Positions 1-8,366 are shown, counted from the first letter of the stretch. The stretch is DNA of 16,094 bases from Maribacter sp. (GCA_030730545.1 JANQUX010000427.1:1-16094); one strand, 5' to 3'. The notes: generated by a model from the letters alone, not told the origin. Program-made: numbers and translations.

Positions 1-1
1 A

Positions 2-580
2 ATTTTATTAGCTTTAACAAGAACATCTTTACCAAAATTAACAACATTAAAGTTAGAAATGAATAAGCTTAAAGGGTCTTTGCCTCAAGATTATTCTAAA
101 ATGACAAGTTTAGAAGAGCTGTCTATGTTCAATAATTTGTTGCAAGGTGAAATACCCAATGGTATAGGCGATATTTCAACTTTAAAGATTTTAAACCTAT
201 CGAGTAATTATTTAGAAGGTAGTTTGCCCAATTCTATTGAAAAGCTACATAAACTTGAGCGATTAGAGTTGTTCGGCAATAAATTGACAGGGGCAATAGA
301 TGTGGACCTTGGTCATTTAGTAAATTTAAAAGAATTGATTTTATCATATAATCAGTTTCAAGGCGACTTACCGAACGGTATAGCAACTTTGAGTAATCTT
401 GAATTCGTACAATTACAGGGTAACGAGTTTAGGTCGTTAAACTCTTTACTAAGATTACAAAGTTCAAAACTTGCCGTGTTTGATAGTGATGATGAATTTT
501 TGAATATGAAGTTTGGCACCAATGATGCGGTCAGAACACGTTTAGTAGATAACAAATACGAAGATGTAGAACGAAATTAA
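2..580 (+). CDS. Leucine-rich-repeat protein, C-terminal part (gene enters from left edge)
   Basis: The reading frame is open from base 2 and already encodes LRR residues (LPKLTTLKLEMNKLKGSLP) before the first in-window ATG at 59, so the gene starts outside the window and the ATG at 59 is only an internal Met. About five to six LRR units of roughly 23-24 residues are visible, with the pattern LxxLxxLxLxxNxLxGxLPxxI; examples are NNLLQGEIPNGIGDI and NYLEGSLPNSIEKL. This is the 'plant-type' LRR consensus with the LxGxIP signature. The last ~45 residues are non-repetitive and acidic; I see no C-terminal sorting domain or membrane anchor. LRR solenoids bind proteins or glycans, and such proteins are usually surface or secreted in this phylum, but the signal region is not visible here. 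A terminator follows 15 bases after the stop, so this ends its transcription unit. Confidence 0.85.
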   Translation: MLLALTRTSLPKLTTLKLEMNKLKGSLPQDYSKMTSLEELSMFNNLLQGEIPNGIGDISTLKILNLSSNYLEGSLPNSIEKLHKLERLELFGNKLTGAIDVDLGHLVNLKELILSYNQFQGDLPNGIATLSNLEFVQLQGNEFRSLNSLLRLQSSKLAVFDSDDEFLNMKFGTNDAVRTRLVDNKYEDVERN

Positions 581-595
581 GTAGTAAGCTATTAT

Positions 596-628
596 AAAAA
601 AAAGGGATGCGAAAGCATCCCTTTTTTT
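596..628 (+). terminator. Rho-independent terminator after the LRR gene
   Basis: A perfect 7-bp stem GGGATGC / GCATCCC (604-610 and 615-621) closes a GAAA tetraloop and is flanked by eight A (596-603) and seven T (622-628). The A and T tracts extend the stem, so it could also work in the reverse direction, but no minus-strand gene ends here. Confidence 0.93.
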
Positions 629-1010
629 ATGGGGTAAATTCAGCTAACATGGCATTTTTTATGATTACTTTAACCATTGCAATCTTCAGTGCCAGATATG
701 TTTTTTTGTAGTTTCGCGATTGAATTACAGATTTCCAAAATTTTCTAGTTAAAGTCTATTTAAAATACACAGGCTCATTTAACAATTCAATAAATGTTAC
801 GTGTTATACTGATGTATTTTTTTTCGGTTTTGGAGCAATGTATTAGTTGAATGTAGTCCCTTTAAATGGAGGTCTATTAAACTGAAATAGGATCAAAGTC
901 GTTTCACTATTGAATTTGGACGTTTCATTTAATTAGGGCAAAGTTTAAAGGACATTAAAAAGTATTTTTGATCCTGTGTTTTTCGAAATACGCTTATAAA
1001 TTATAATAAA
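629..1010. other. Gene-free stretch upstream of the efflux operon
   Basis: These 382 bases hold no credible gene. Seen: a 20-codon hydrophobic micro-ORF at 649-711 without supporting signals, a direct repeat CGTTTCA at 900-906 and 921-927 (start-to-start 21 bp, two helical turns), a short inverted repeat CTATT-N7-AATAG near 875-890, and a -7-like box at 963-970. The efflux operon must be transcribed from within this stretch because the terminator at 596-628 isolates it from the LRR gene. No regulator gene (such as the tetR often found beside RND operons) is present. Confidence 0.6.
963..970 (+). promoter_or_regulatory. Candidate -7 box for the efflux operon
   Basis: TATTTTTG matches the Bacteroidota -7 consensus TAnnTTTG exactly and would start transcription about 35 bases before the ATG at 1011. 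No convincing TTTG -33 box stands at the usual distance; only a TTTA at 944-947, which is too close. This would be a weak or activator-dependent promoter, or a chance match in AT-rich DNA. Confidence 0.35.
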
Positions 1011-2141
1011 ATGCGAAAAATTATTTTTACCGTTCTAGGTATTTTACTAATTGTAGTATCCTTTTTTTTAGCAGGGTATATTATTGATAGTAAAAAAACT
1101 TTTAAACCCAAATCTGAGAAAGTAGTGAAAACTGTTTTTACAGAGGTAGCAAAAAATGGTACAGTACCTATTATAGTATCTGCAAATGGTAATCTTACTG
1201 CGAAACAACGTGTAGAATTATATGCAGAAGTTCAAGGTGTATTTAAAAAAGGCAGCAAATTATTTAAAGAAGGGCAAGAGTTTCGTCAAGGCGAAACTAT
1301 TATAAGCATCGATGCAAATGAGTATGCGGCGAGCGTACAATCTGCAAAGAGTAATCTTTTCAATCAGTTAACGGCTGTAATGCCCGATTTACGTTTAGAC
1401 TATCCAGATATCTATTCTAAGTGGCAAAATTATCTTTCAAACTTCGATATGTCGAAAACTACTCCGCCACTTCCAGAAATGGCTACAGAGAAAGAGAAGT
1501 TTTTTATATCGGGTAGAGGTATCATAACCAGTTTTTACAATGTTAAAAATTTAGAGCAACGTTTATCTAAATACCGAATAGCTGCACCATTTTCGGGGGT
1601 ATTGACTGAGACTTTGGTTACCGAAGGTACTTTGGTGCGATCAGGGCAAAAACTAGGAGAATTCATTAATACAGAAGTTTACGAACTTGAAGTTGCTATT
1701 AGCAAACGCTATACTGATTTACTTAAAGTTGGCGAGTCTGTAGAACTGACCAATCTAGATGACAATAGTAAGTATAAAGGTAAAGTGACCAGAATTAGTG
1801 GTAGTATCGATCAGTTAACACAAACTGTAAATGCTTACATAGAGGTCGATGGTAAAAATTTGCGTGAGGGTATGTACCTAGAGGCAGATTTAGATGCTAA
1901 AAAAGAGGAGAACGCTATTGAAGTAGATAGAGGATTACTTTTAGAAGGAAATAAAATTTTTGTTGTCAGAGATTCTGTATTGGATATGATAGATGTTGAT
2001 CCAATTTATTTCTCAGATAAGCGTGTGGTACTAAGAAATGTGCCAGACGGTCTTACCATTGTATCTAAGCCGATAAGTGGTGCTTTTACAGGTATGGCAG
2101 TAAAAATCTACTCTGAACAACCAGAAAACATAAAAGAATAA
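1011..2141 (+). CDS. RND efflux periplasmic adaptor (HlyD/AcrA-type membrane fusion protein)
   Basis: This 376-residue protein links an RND pump to its outer-membrane channel across the periplasm. One N-terminal membrane segment (about 4-26) anchors it; there is no lipobox Cys, so it is a membrane-anchored and not a lipoprotein adaptor. The two halves of the lipoyl/barrel-sandwich domain are around residues 62-105 (VELYAEVQGVF, then a GETIISI stretch) and 188-222 (AAPFSGVLTETLVTEGTLV). A helical insert of about 85 residues with a Pro-rich patch (TTPPLPEM) lies between them, followed by a beta-barrel domain (about 225-300) and a membrane-proximal domain. The stop TAA shares its last A with the ATG of the pump gene (TAATG), so translation is probably coupled. 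The leader is A/T rich with no Shine-Dalgarno site, normal for this phylum. Substrate cannot be told from sequence. Confidence 0.9.
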   Translation: MRKIIFTVLGILLIVVSFFLAGYIIDSKKTFKPKSEKVVKTVFTEVAKNGTVPIIVSANGNLTAKQRVELYAEVQGVFKKGSKLFKEGQEFRQGETIISIDANEYAASVQSAKSNLFNQLTAVMPDLRLDYPDIYSKWQNYLSNFDMSKTTPPLPEMATEKEKFFISGRGIITSFYNVKNLEQRLSKYRIAAPFSGVLTETLVTEGTLVRSGQKLGEFINTEVYELEVAISKRYTDLLKVGESVELTNLDDNSKYKGKVTRISGSIDQLTQTVNAYIEVDGKNLREGMYLEADLDAKKEENAIEVDRGLLLEGNKIFVVRDSVLDMIDVDPIYFSDKRVVLRNVPDGLTIVSKPISGAFTGMAVKIYSEQPENIKE

Positions 2142-5100
2142 TGCGTAAACTGATAGAATATTTTATTCGGTATCATGTTGCCGTTAATGTTGTAGTTATC
2201 TCTTTTGCCTTGTTTGGTATTGTAGGGGCTAAAGCATTAAAGTCTTCTTACTTTCCGTTAACGGATTCTAAGAACATTGCAATTACGATTACTTATCCTG
2301 GTGCTTCGCCACAAGAGGTAGAAGAAGGTATTGTTCTAAAGATAGAAGATAACTTAAAAGGTCTTGAAGGTGTTGATCGTGTAACCTCTACTTCTAGAGA
2401 GAATAGTGGTACTATTAACGTAGAGATCGAAAAAGGCGAGAATATCGATTTCATGCTCTTAGAAGTAAAGAATGCAGTCGATAGAGTACCTACTTTCCCA
2501 ACAGGTATGGAGCCTTTAATTGTTTCTGTTCTAGAAACTGTTCGTCAAACAATTTCTTTTGCTATCAGCGGTGAAGATATTCCTTTAGCAACATTGAAAA
2601 GTGTTGGTAGAGAGATTGAAAATGACCTAAGGGCGATGGATGGTATTTCTCAAATACAGATTTCTGGTTTCCCGAATGAAGAAATAGAAATTGCAGTAAA
2701 CGAGAATGACTTGTTAACTTACGGATTATCTTTTTCAGAAGTGGCAAGTGCTGTTGGTAAAGCCAATATACTGGTAACCGGTGGTAATATAAAAACTGAT
2801 GCAGAAGAGTATTTAATACGTGCCAATAACCGTTCGTATTATGGTAGCGAATTGAGCAACCTAGTTGTTCGTGCAGATCAGTCTGGTAATGTAATTCGAT
2901 TAAAAGATGTTGCTGATGTTAGAGACCGTTTTGCAGAATCGCCAAACGCAACATATTTCAATGGTAATTTATCGGTAAGTACAACGATAACCAGTACCAA
3001 TAATGAAGATTTAATCGCTGCGGCTGATCAAGTAAATGAATATGTGGTTGAATTTAACCAAAAGTATAATAATATTAAGTTAGATGTGGTATCTGACCAG
3101 TCTACGACATTAAATCAAAGAACACAGTTATTAACTGAAAATGCCATAATGGGTATGGTGTTGGTGTTGATTTTCTTGTCATTGTTTTTGAATACAAGAT
3201 TAGCATTTTGGGTTGCTTTTGGTTTACCTGTAGCATTTTTAGGGATGTTCGTTTTCGCAGGATTCTTCGATGTTACCATTAATGTACTTTCATTGTTCGG
3301 TATGATTATCGTAATCGGAATTTTGGTAGATGATGGTATCGTTATCGCCGAAAATATCTATCAACATTACGAAAAAGGAAAATCTCCTGTTCAAGCAGCC
3401 GTAGATGGTACTATGGAGGTTCTACCGCCAATTATTTCAGCAATTATAACAACCATATTGGCATTCTCAATATTCTTGTTCTTAGATAGTAGAATTGGTG
3501 AGTTCTTTGGCGAAGTATCTGTAATTGTTATTTTGACACTGGTAGTGTCATTGGTTGAAGCCTTGGTAATACTACCAGCTCACTTGGCACATTCAAAAGC
3601 ATTACAGCCAATTGATAATAAGCCGAAAAGCGGATTCGCAAATGCGTTTGCCAAACTTAGGGTTATCAATGAATTTGGAGATAGGTTAATGTTGTGGATG
3701 CGTGATAAACTGTATACGCCTGTACTGCGCTTCTCGATGAACCATAAAATATTTATGTTCTCGGTATTTGCAGCTGCTTTCATTTTAACTTTAGGTTCAG
3801 TCGGTGGTGGTATTATTAGAACCGCCTTCTTTCCCAGAATTGCTAGTGATAGGGTAGGTATCGTATTAGAGATGCCAAATGGTACCAATGAAAAAATTAC
3901 AGATTCTATTATTTCATTAATAGAAGAAAAAGCCATGATTGTCAATAAAGAATTGACAGAGGAATACATGGTAGGGTCAAATAAGGATGTTTTCGAGAAT
4001 ATGATTCGAAGATTAGGTCCGGGTTCATCGTCGGCAGAATTGATTATTAACTTATTGCCAGGTGAAGAAAGGCCAAACGAAATTTCATCAGAAATGGTGA
4101 CCAGTAGATTAGAAAAATTGGTTGGTCCGGTATTGGGTGTAGAAAGTTTGATCTATGGTTCTGGTGGTAACTTTGGTGGGTCGCCGGTTTCGGTTTCTTT
4201 ACTGGGTAATAACATAGAACAGTTAAAAGCTGCAAAGGCAGAATTAAAGGGAATATTGACTAAGAATCCGAGGTTAAAAGATATTTCAGATAATGATCCA
4301 GCGGGTATTAAAGAAATTCGTCTTACATTAAAAGAGAATGCCTATTTATTGGGCTTAGATCTTCAAGCAATAATGACTCAGGTTCGCGCAGGTTTCTTCG
4401 GGGTACAGGCACAACGTTTTCAGCGCTCTCAAGATGAGATCAGGGTTTGGGTACGTTACGACAGAGATGAGCGTTCGTCGATATCTAATTTAGATGATAT
4501 GCGTATTGTAACACCGACAGGTGATCGTGTTCCTTTAAGTGAAATTGCAGATTATACCATTGTACGTGGCGATGTAGCGATCAACCGTTTAGAGGGTAGG
4601 CGTGAAATTCAAATTTCTGCCGATATGAAAGATGTTAAGGATAGTCCGACAGAAATCATGACCGAAATTCAGAACGTACACATGCCAGAGATACAGTCTA
4701 AATATCCGACGGTAAGTGCATCATATGAAGGTCAGAATAGGGAGCTGGAGAAACTTACAGGCTCATTAAAGTTGGTCGGTTTTACGGTTATACTTTTAAT
4801 CTACATTACTATAGCATTTACTTTTAGAAGTTTCAGTCAGCCATTAATGCTATTATTATTAGTGCCATTTAGCTTTACAGCGGTAGCATGGGGCCACTGG
4901 ATCCACGATTTCCCAATAAACGTACTTTCTATTTTAGGTATCATCGCACTGATCGGTATTATGGTAAACGATGGTTTGGTACTCATTGGAAAGTTCAACT
5001 CGAATTTGCGAGAAGGCATGACCTTTGATAATGCCATTTTTGAAGCAGGTAAATCAAGATTTAGAGCTATTTTCTTAACATCGATAACGACTATTGCAGG

Positions 5101-5428
5101 TTTAGCTCCATTAATGCTAGAGACCAGTAGACAAGCACAGTTTTTAAAGCCGATGGCAATTTCTATCGCTTACGGTATCGGTATTGCAACGGTACTTACC
5201 TTATTGATGCTGCCATTGTTTTTGTCTTTCAGTAATAACTTAAAAGCGCAGAACTTATCATTTGATTCTGGTCATAAGATTGCGAAAGAAGAAGTAGAAA
5301 GAGCGATTAAAGAAAGAAAAGAAGCGGTCCATTTAGAAGGTCACTCGCAACACGCAATTGATGATGATAGTCATCAAGGGCAAATTGAAGGTGGTTCACA
5401 CCCAAATAAGAATATAGATAAGCTATAA
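2141..5428 (+). CDS. RND-family efflux pump, inner-membrane subunit (AcrB/HAE1-like)
   Basis: This 1095-residue protein is the proton-driven pump. It has the full RND layout: one membrane helix at the N-terminus (about 11-31), a large periplasmic loop, a helix bundle (about 335-560), a second periplasmic loop and a second bundle (about 865-1030). Helix 4 carries GILVDDGIVIAEN with the adjacent pair D397-D398, the proton-relay pair of HAE1-type drug/lipophile exporters, and not the spaced acidic pattern of heavy-metal (CzcA) pumps. Helix 10 has GIMVNDGLVLI, so the position of the AcrB relay lysine seems to be N943, next to D944. The protein is longer than AcrB (about 1050) because of a polar cytosolic tail of about 60 residues with six His and many Asp/Glu. 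It overlaps both neighbours by one base. Function as an efflux pump is secure; the substrate is unknown. Confidence 0.93.
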   Translation: MRKLIEYFIRYHVAVNVVVISFALFGIVGAKALKSSYFPLTDSKNIAITITYPGASPQEVEEGIVLKIEDNLKGLEGVDRVTSTSRENSGTINVEIEKGENIDFMLLEVKNAVDRVPTFPTGMEPLIVSVLETVRQTISFAISGEDIPLATLKSVGREIENDLRAMDGISQIQISGFPNEEIEIAVNENDLLTYGLSFSEVASAVGKANILVTGGNIKTDAEEYLIRANNRSYYGSELSNLVVRADQSGNVIRLKDVADVRDRFAESPNATYFNGNLSVSTTITSTNNEDLIAAADQVNEYVVEFNQKYNNIKLDVVSDQSTTLNQRTQLLTENAIMGMVLVLIFLSLFLNTRLAFWVAFGLPVAFLGMFVFAGFFDVTINVLSLFGMIIVIGILVDDGIVIAENIYQHYEKGKSPVQAAVDGTMEVLPPIISAIITTILAFSIFLFLDSRIGEFFGEVSVIVILTLVVSLVEALVILPAHLAHSKALQPIDNKPKSGFANAFAKLRVINEFGDRLMLWMRDKLYTPVLRFSMNHKIFMFSVFAAAFILTLGSVGGGIIRTAFFPRIASDRVGIVLEMPNGTNEKITDSIISLIEEKAMIVNKELTEEYMVGSNKDVFENMIRRLGPGSSSAELIINLLPGEERPNEISSEMVTSRLEKLVGPVLGVESLIYGSGGNFGGSPVSVSLLGNNIEQLKAAKAELKGILTKNPRLKDISDNDPAGIKEIRLTLKENAYLLGLDLQAIMTQVRAGFFGVQAQRFQRSQDEIRVWVRYDRDERSSISNLDDMRIVTPTGDRVPLSEIADYTIVRGDVAINRLEGRREIQISADMKDVKDSPTEIMTEIQNVHMPEIQSKYPTVSASYEGQNRELEKLTGSLKLVGFTVILLIYITIAFTFRSFSQPLMLLLLVPFSFTAVAWGHWIHDFPINVLSILGIIALIGIMVNDGLVLIGKFNSNLREGMTFDNAIFEAGKSRFRAIFLTSITTIAGLAPLMLETSRQAQFLKPMAISIAYGIGIATVLTLLMLPLFLSFSNNLKAQNLSFDSGHKIAKEEVERAIKERKEAVHLEGHSQHAIDDDSHQGQIEGGSHPNKNIDKL

Positions 5429-6747
5429 TGAGTAAAGTTAGATTCACCCATTTATTGTTATTATTTACAGTTTTTGCTGCATTCGCACAAGAAAATAAGC
5501 TTTCTAAAGAAGAAGCTATAGCACTTGCCTTAAAAAATAATTTTGGGGTAATTATTGCCAATAACAATCTAAAAATTGCAGAGAACAACAAGAACATTTT
5601 AAATTCTGGCTACTTACCTACTTTAACTGGTAATGCTGGGGGTTCATTTGATCAAAACAATCAAGAAGCCACTTTTCAAGATGGTAGTGTTAGGGCAATT
5701 GATGGTGCCGAAACTACTCGTTATAATGCTTCTTTAAATTTAAATTATACATTGTTTGATGGTTTAGGGCGTTGGTATGATTTTAAAAGACTGAAGGAAG
5801 AATATGGATTAAGTGAACTTGAAACTAGAGAAACTATAGAAACCACAATGATTCAGTTGTATACTGTATATTTTGAAGTGGCGAGGCTTACTGAAAATAT
5901 CAAAGTTTTAGAAGACACATTTTCAAATACCCAAAAGCGCTTACAACGTTCAGAATATAGTTTTGAATATGGGCAAGCAAATAAATTAGATATCTTGAAT
6001 GCACAGGTAGATTTGGTCAATGATAGTATCAACCTTATGAATACAAGGCAAACTTTTAGGAATACTAAACGTGATTTAAATTTATTGTTGAATAGAGATC
6101 TTGCAACTTCTTTTGAGGTAGATACGACTATCGCTTTTGTAAACCCTTTAAGTTTAGAAGATTTTTTAGATAAAGGTATTTCGAATAATGTAAGCGTATT
6201 ACAGACCGAAGCAAATATCCAAATAAATGATTATGCCTACAAATCTAGCAAGTCTGTTTTTTTGCCAACTATTGGACTTACAGGATCATATGGTTGGAAC
6301 GAAGGTAATTTTCCTGCCACTAATTTCTTGGCCTCAAGTGTTTCAACAGGATTATCTGCTGGTTTGAACCTTACTTGGAACCTCTTTAATGGCGGTAGTA
6401 GTATAACACAGGTAAAGAATGCGAAAATAGTGCTCGATAATCAAGAAACTATTAAAGAGCAAATTAAGCAGGAGGTTTTTAGAGATGTGCAGAATGCGAA
6501 AGAGAACTACATGAATAGATTACAGGTTTTCAGCTTGCAAGAACAAAACGTAGTAACGAACCAAAACAATTTTGAACGTTCAAAAGAGCAATTTCAAATA
6601 GGTAGTATAACATCGATAGAATTTAGACAGGCACAGATAAACTTGTTGAATGCCCAAACCAATAAGAATTTGGCGAAGTACGATGCTAAATTGGCAGAAT
6701 TACAATTACTACAGCTTACAGGGCAGTTATTGAATATAGAATTGTAA
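5428..6747 (+). CDS. TolC-family outer-membrane efflux channel
   Basis: This 439-residue protein is the exit duct of the efflux complex. A signal peptide with a hydrophobic core (HLLLLFTVFAAFA) is probably cut after Ala20, before QEN; there is no lipobox Cys, unlike many OprM/NodT-type channels. The mature part shows the two-fold OEP repeat: a first half starting LSKEEAIALALKNN (about 24-215) and a second starting LEDFLDKGISNNVSVLQTEA (about 232-435). Each half ends in long coiled-coil helices with heptad Leu/Gln/Asn patterns (for example FEYGQANKLDILNAQVDLVN and FQIGSITSIEFRQAQINLLN). The start ATG overlaps the stop of the pump gene (TAATG), making an adaptor-pump-channel operon. Length is normal for the family. 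No terminator follows; the next gene begins 57 bases on. Confidence 0.93.
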   Translation: MSKVRFTHLLLLFTVFAAFAQENKLSKEEAIALALKNNFGVIIANNNLKIAENNKNILNSGYLPTLTGNAGGSFDQNNQEATFQDGSVRAIDGAETTRYNASLNLNYTLFDGLGRWYDFKRLKEEYGLSELETRETIETTMIQLYTVYFEVARLTENIKVLEDTFSNTQKRLQRSEYSFEYGQANKLDILNAQVDLVNDSINLMNTRQTFRNTKRDLNLLLNRDLATSFEVDTTIAFVNPLSLEDFLDKGISNNVSVLQTEANIQINDYAYKSSKSVFLPTIGLTGSYGWNEGNFPATNFLASSVSTGLSAGLNLTWNLFNGGSSITQVKNAKIVLDNQETIKEQIKQEVFRDVQNAKENYMNRLQVFSLQEQNVVTNQNNFERSKEQFQIGSITSIEFRQAQINLLNAQTNKNLAKYDAKLAELQLLQLTGQLLNIEL

Positions 6748-6771
6748 GAAATGAGTCTTGTAGTTTTCAAT

Positions 6772-6784
6772 CTCGATAATCGAG
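6772..6784. promoter_or_regulatory. Short palindrome between the channel gene and the next gene
   Basis: CTCGAT-A-ATCGAG is a perfect 6-bp inverted repeat around a single A, within the 57-base gap after the TolC-like gene. With a one-base centre it suits a dimeric protein better than an RNA hairpin, and there is no U-tract, so it is not a terminator. It could also be chance. Confidence 0.25.
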
Positions 6785-6804
6785 CAAATTAATTAGAGAA
6801 TACC

Positions 6805-7473
6805 ATGTATAGCGATAAAACAAATAGCGAGCTTATAGAGATTCTGGATCAACATTCATTACTTACCTATGAAGCGCAGTTAAGTCTACAAGACGAGTTA
6901 CAGAAACGTGCTGTTGTTGTAGATCTAAGCGGTTTAGAATCTACCATTCAAAATAAATTAGCTCAAATAAATAATTTAGATTACTTAAAGGACTTCGGGT
7001 TTCAAGCTAATACAACTGCAGACGGACTAACGATAACCAGAACCACAAAAGCTTTGCTTACCGATATACTTGCAGTTATTGTTGGTTTATTAGTGTTCTT
7101 TTTGGGTATTTACGGCTGTATAAACTTGGTATATACTTTTATAAATGGTGATGAGCTTGATGTATTTACTTTGGCATATAAATTTGCAATGGCAAGTCTG
7201 GTTTTTATAGGAATTAGCTTTTTTAGCGGATTAAAACGTCTATTCGATTTCTACGGATTCGAATTAAGTAAACACAGCGATTTAATTACTTTAAAAAAGC
7301 GTTTCGACGTAAAGCTTGAAGAAATTAAGGTGAATGCCGATGATATTCATTTAGACACAGATGAAGGCGTACTTTCTCTAAAATTGGGTCATGAAACCAT
7401 TTTCACATCAAATGGGGGCAATTTAATACAGACTCTTACATTACAAGAGCTAGCAAAAGAATTGAAAGCATAA
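6805..7473 (+). CDS. Hypothetical protein with two membrane helices
   Basis: I do not recognise this 222-residue protein. The N-terminal ~80 residues are soluble, start with an acidic/helical segment (SELIEILDQHSLLTYEAQ) and show no signal peptide. Two hydrophobic segments follow (about 84-113 and 124-149), separated by a short acidic loop (NGDELDVF). The last ~70 residues are soluble and charged, with a predicted beta-rich stretch. Both termini are therefore probably on the same side, most simply the cytosol. It lies 57 bases after the efflux channel gene and 6 bases before the CPXCG gene on the same strand, so it may be read from the efflux operon; nothing in its sequence links it to transport. 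The start ATG at 6805 is the first in frame after the gap. Confidence 0.7.
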   Translation: MYSDKTNSELIEILDQHSLLTYEAQLSLQDELQKRAVVVDLSGLESTIQNKLAQINNLDYLKDFGFQANTTADGLTITRTTKALLTDILAVIVGLLVFFLGIYGCINLVYTFINGDELDVFTLAYKFAMASLVFIGISFFSGLKRLFDFYGFELSKHSDLITLKKRFDVKLEEIKVNADDIHLDTDEGVLSLKLGHETIFTSNGGNLIQTLTLQELAKELKA

Positions 7474-7479
7474 ATTAAT

Positions 7480-7662
7480 ATGTTCGAGCATTATTTTCAA
7501 TGTCCGTATTGCTGGGAAGAAGTGTCTATGCTTCTTGACCCATCGATTTCACAACAGACCTATGTAGAAGATTGCGAAGTGTGTTGTAACCCTATAGAAG
7601 TTACGCCGCAGTTTCAAGATAATGAGCTGATCGGTTTTGATGTTCAGAGTATAGAGCAGTAG
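7480..7662 (+). CDS. CPXCG-type cysteine-rich small protein (probable zinc ribbon)
   Basis: This 60-residue protein has a CPYC pair near the N-terminus and a second cluster EDCEVCC about 30 residues later, followed by NPIEV. Spacing and surrounding residues match the 'Cys_rich_CPXG' family (PF14255), small proteins found widely in Gammaproteobacteria and Bacteroidota with no established function. Cys residues at 8, 11, 32 and 35 would form a zinc knuckle. The family's CPxCG motif is here CPYCW, with Trp in place of Gly. Only 6 bases separate it from the upstream gene, so the two are probably co-transcribed. Its stop codon abuts the stop of the minus-strand DUF2807 gene directly. Confidence 0.85.
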   Translation: MFEHYFQCPYCWEEVSMLLDPSISQQTYVEDCEVCCNPIEVTPQFQDNELIGFDVQSIEQ

Positions 7663-8343
7663 TTACTCTGGTATTGCAATTTTACCACCAAAAGTATCAT
7701 CCTTATCCACTGATTTCGGATTACCGTATACCGTAATAAATCCGCCAGCTTTTACCTTTGCCACGACCGACTCGCTCGCATATACCTCGGCACTACCGCC
7801 AGATAATACAATTACGGTACTGTTTTTCGATTTCAATCCTTTATTCAATAATTTACCACCCGTGTTTATAGTTACATCTTGATCGGTAGTAGTACCAGAA
7901 AGTTTAATTTCACTACCGCTCAAGCATTTAGCGGTAATGTCGTTGTACGCAATATTTAGGGTAATGGTACTTGCATCTTGAGCATCAATGGTTAAGGTGT
8001 TGCCTTTAACCAAATTTGTTGAGATGATTCTAGAGTTTTTATTGGCGTCGATAACGGTCAGAGCTTCGGTGTAGTATAGTTTTAGATGTAAAATAGTGTT
8101 CAAAACAGACTCTCCTGAGCACATTTTTAGACGCAATCGCCCATCATTTTCAGTGATACTTAAATCTTTCTTATCAACTGCCAAAATTTCAATTTTGTTC
8201 TCATCACCTTTAACCAGAGTAACACTGATTCTATCGTACACTCTAAGTTCAGAAAATTTAGCTAACGGAATAGTCGCGTTGTCTTGAGCAAAATTGCTCA
8301 AAGTAGAACAGAAAATTAAAACAAATAGAAGAATAGATTTCAT
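7663..8343 (-). CDS. Secreted DUF2807 (head GIN domain) protein
   Basis: This 226-residue exported protein has a signal peptide (MKSILLFVLIFCSTLSNFA, probable cut before QDN). The mature chain matches the DUF2807 / 'putative auto-transporter adhesin, head GIN domain' family (PF10988) common in Bacteroidota. It begins with a strand pattern (FSELRVYDRISVTLVKGDE) and continues as short beta-strands with repeated Gly/Ser/Asn turns (DAQDASTITLNI, LSGSEIKLSGT, VIVLSGGSAEVYASES), typical of a right-handed beta-helix, ending in GNPKSVDKDDTFGGKI. Function is unknown; a periplasmic or surface location is inferred. I chose the ATG at 8343. The frame is open to another ATG at 8397, but that would add 18 residues before the signal peptide and a promoter lies between the two. 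It converges with the CPXCG gene with zero bases between the stops. Confidence 0.88.
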   Translation of the reverse strand: MKSILLFVLIFCSTLSNFAQDNATIPLAKFSELRVYDRISVTLVKGDENKIEILAVDKKDLSITENDGRLRLKMCSGESVLNTILHLKLYYTEALTVIDANKNSRIISTNLVKGNTLTIDAQDASTITLNIAYNDITAKCLSGSEIKLSGTTTDQDVTINTGGKLLNKGLKSKNSTVIVLSGGSAEVYASESVVAKVKAGGFITVYGNPKSVDKDDTFGGKIAIPE

Positions 8344-8366
8344 GTAGTGTTGGCTATTAGGTAAAA

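Noticed and set aside
649..711. 20-codon ORF encoding a hydrophobic peptide (MAFFMITLTIAIFSARYVFL) just after the terminator
   Set aside because: No promoter or leader supports it, and AT-rich DNA yields such hydrophobic short frames by chance. Conservation across relatives would be needed to take it as a gene.
3580..3969. 129-codon minus-strand frame inside the RND pump gene
   Set aside because: It is the antisense of a well-conserved membrane region; its hydrophobic look is a mirror of the pump's codons.
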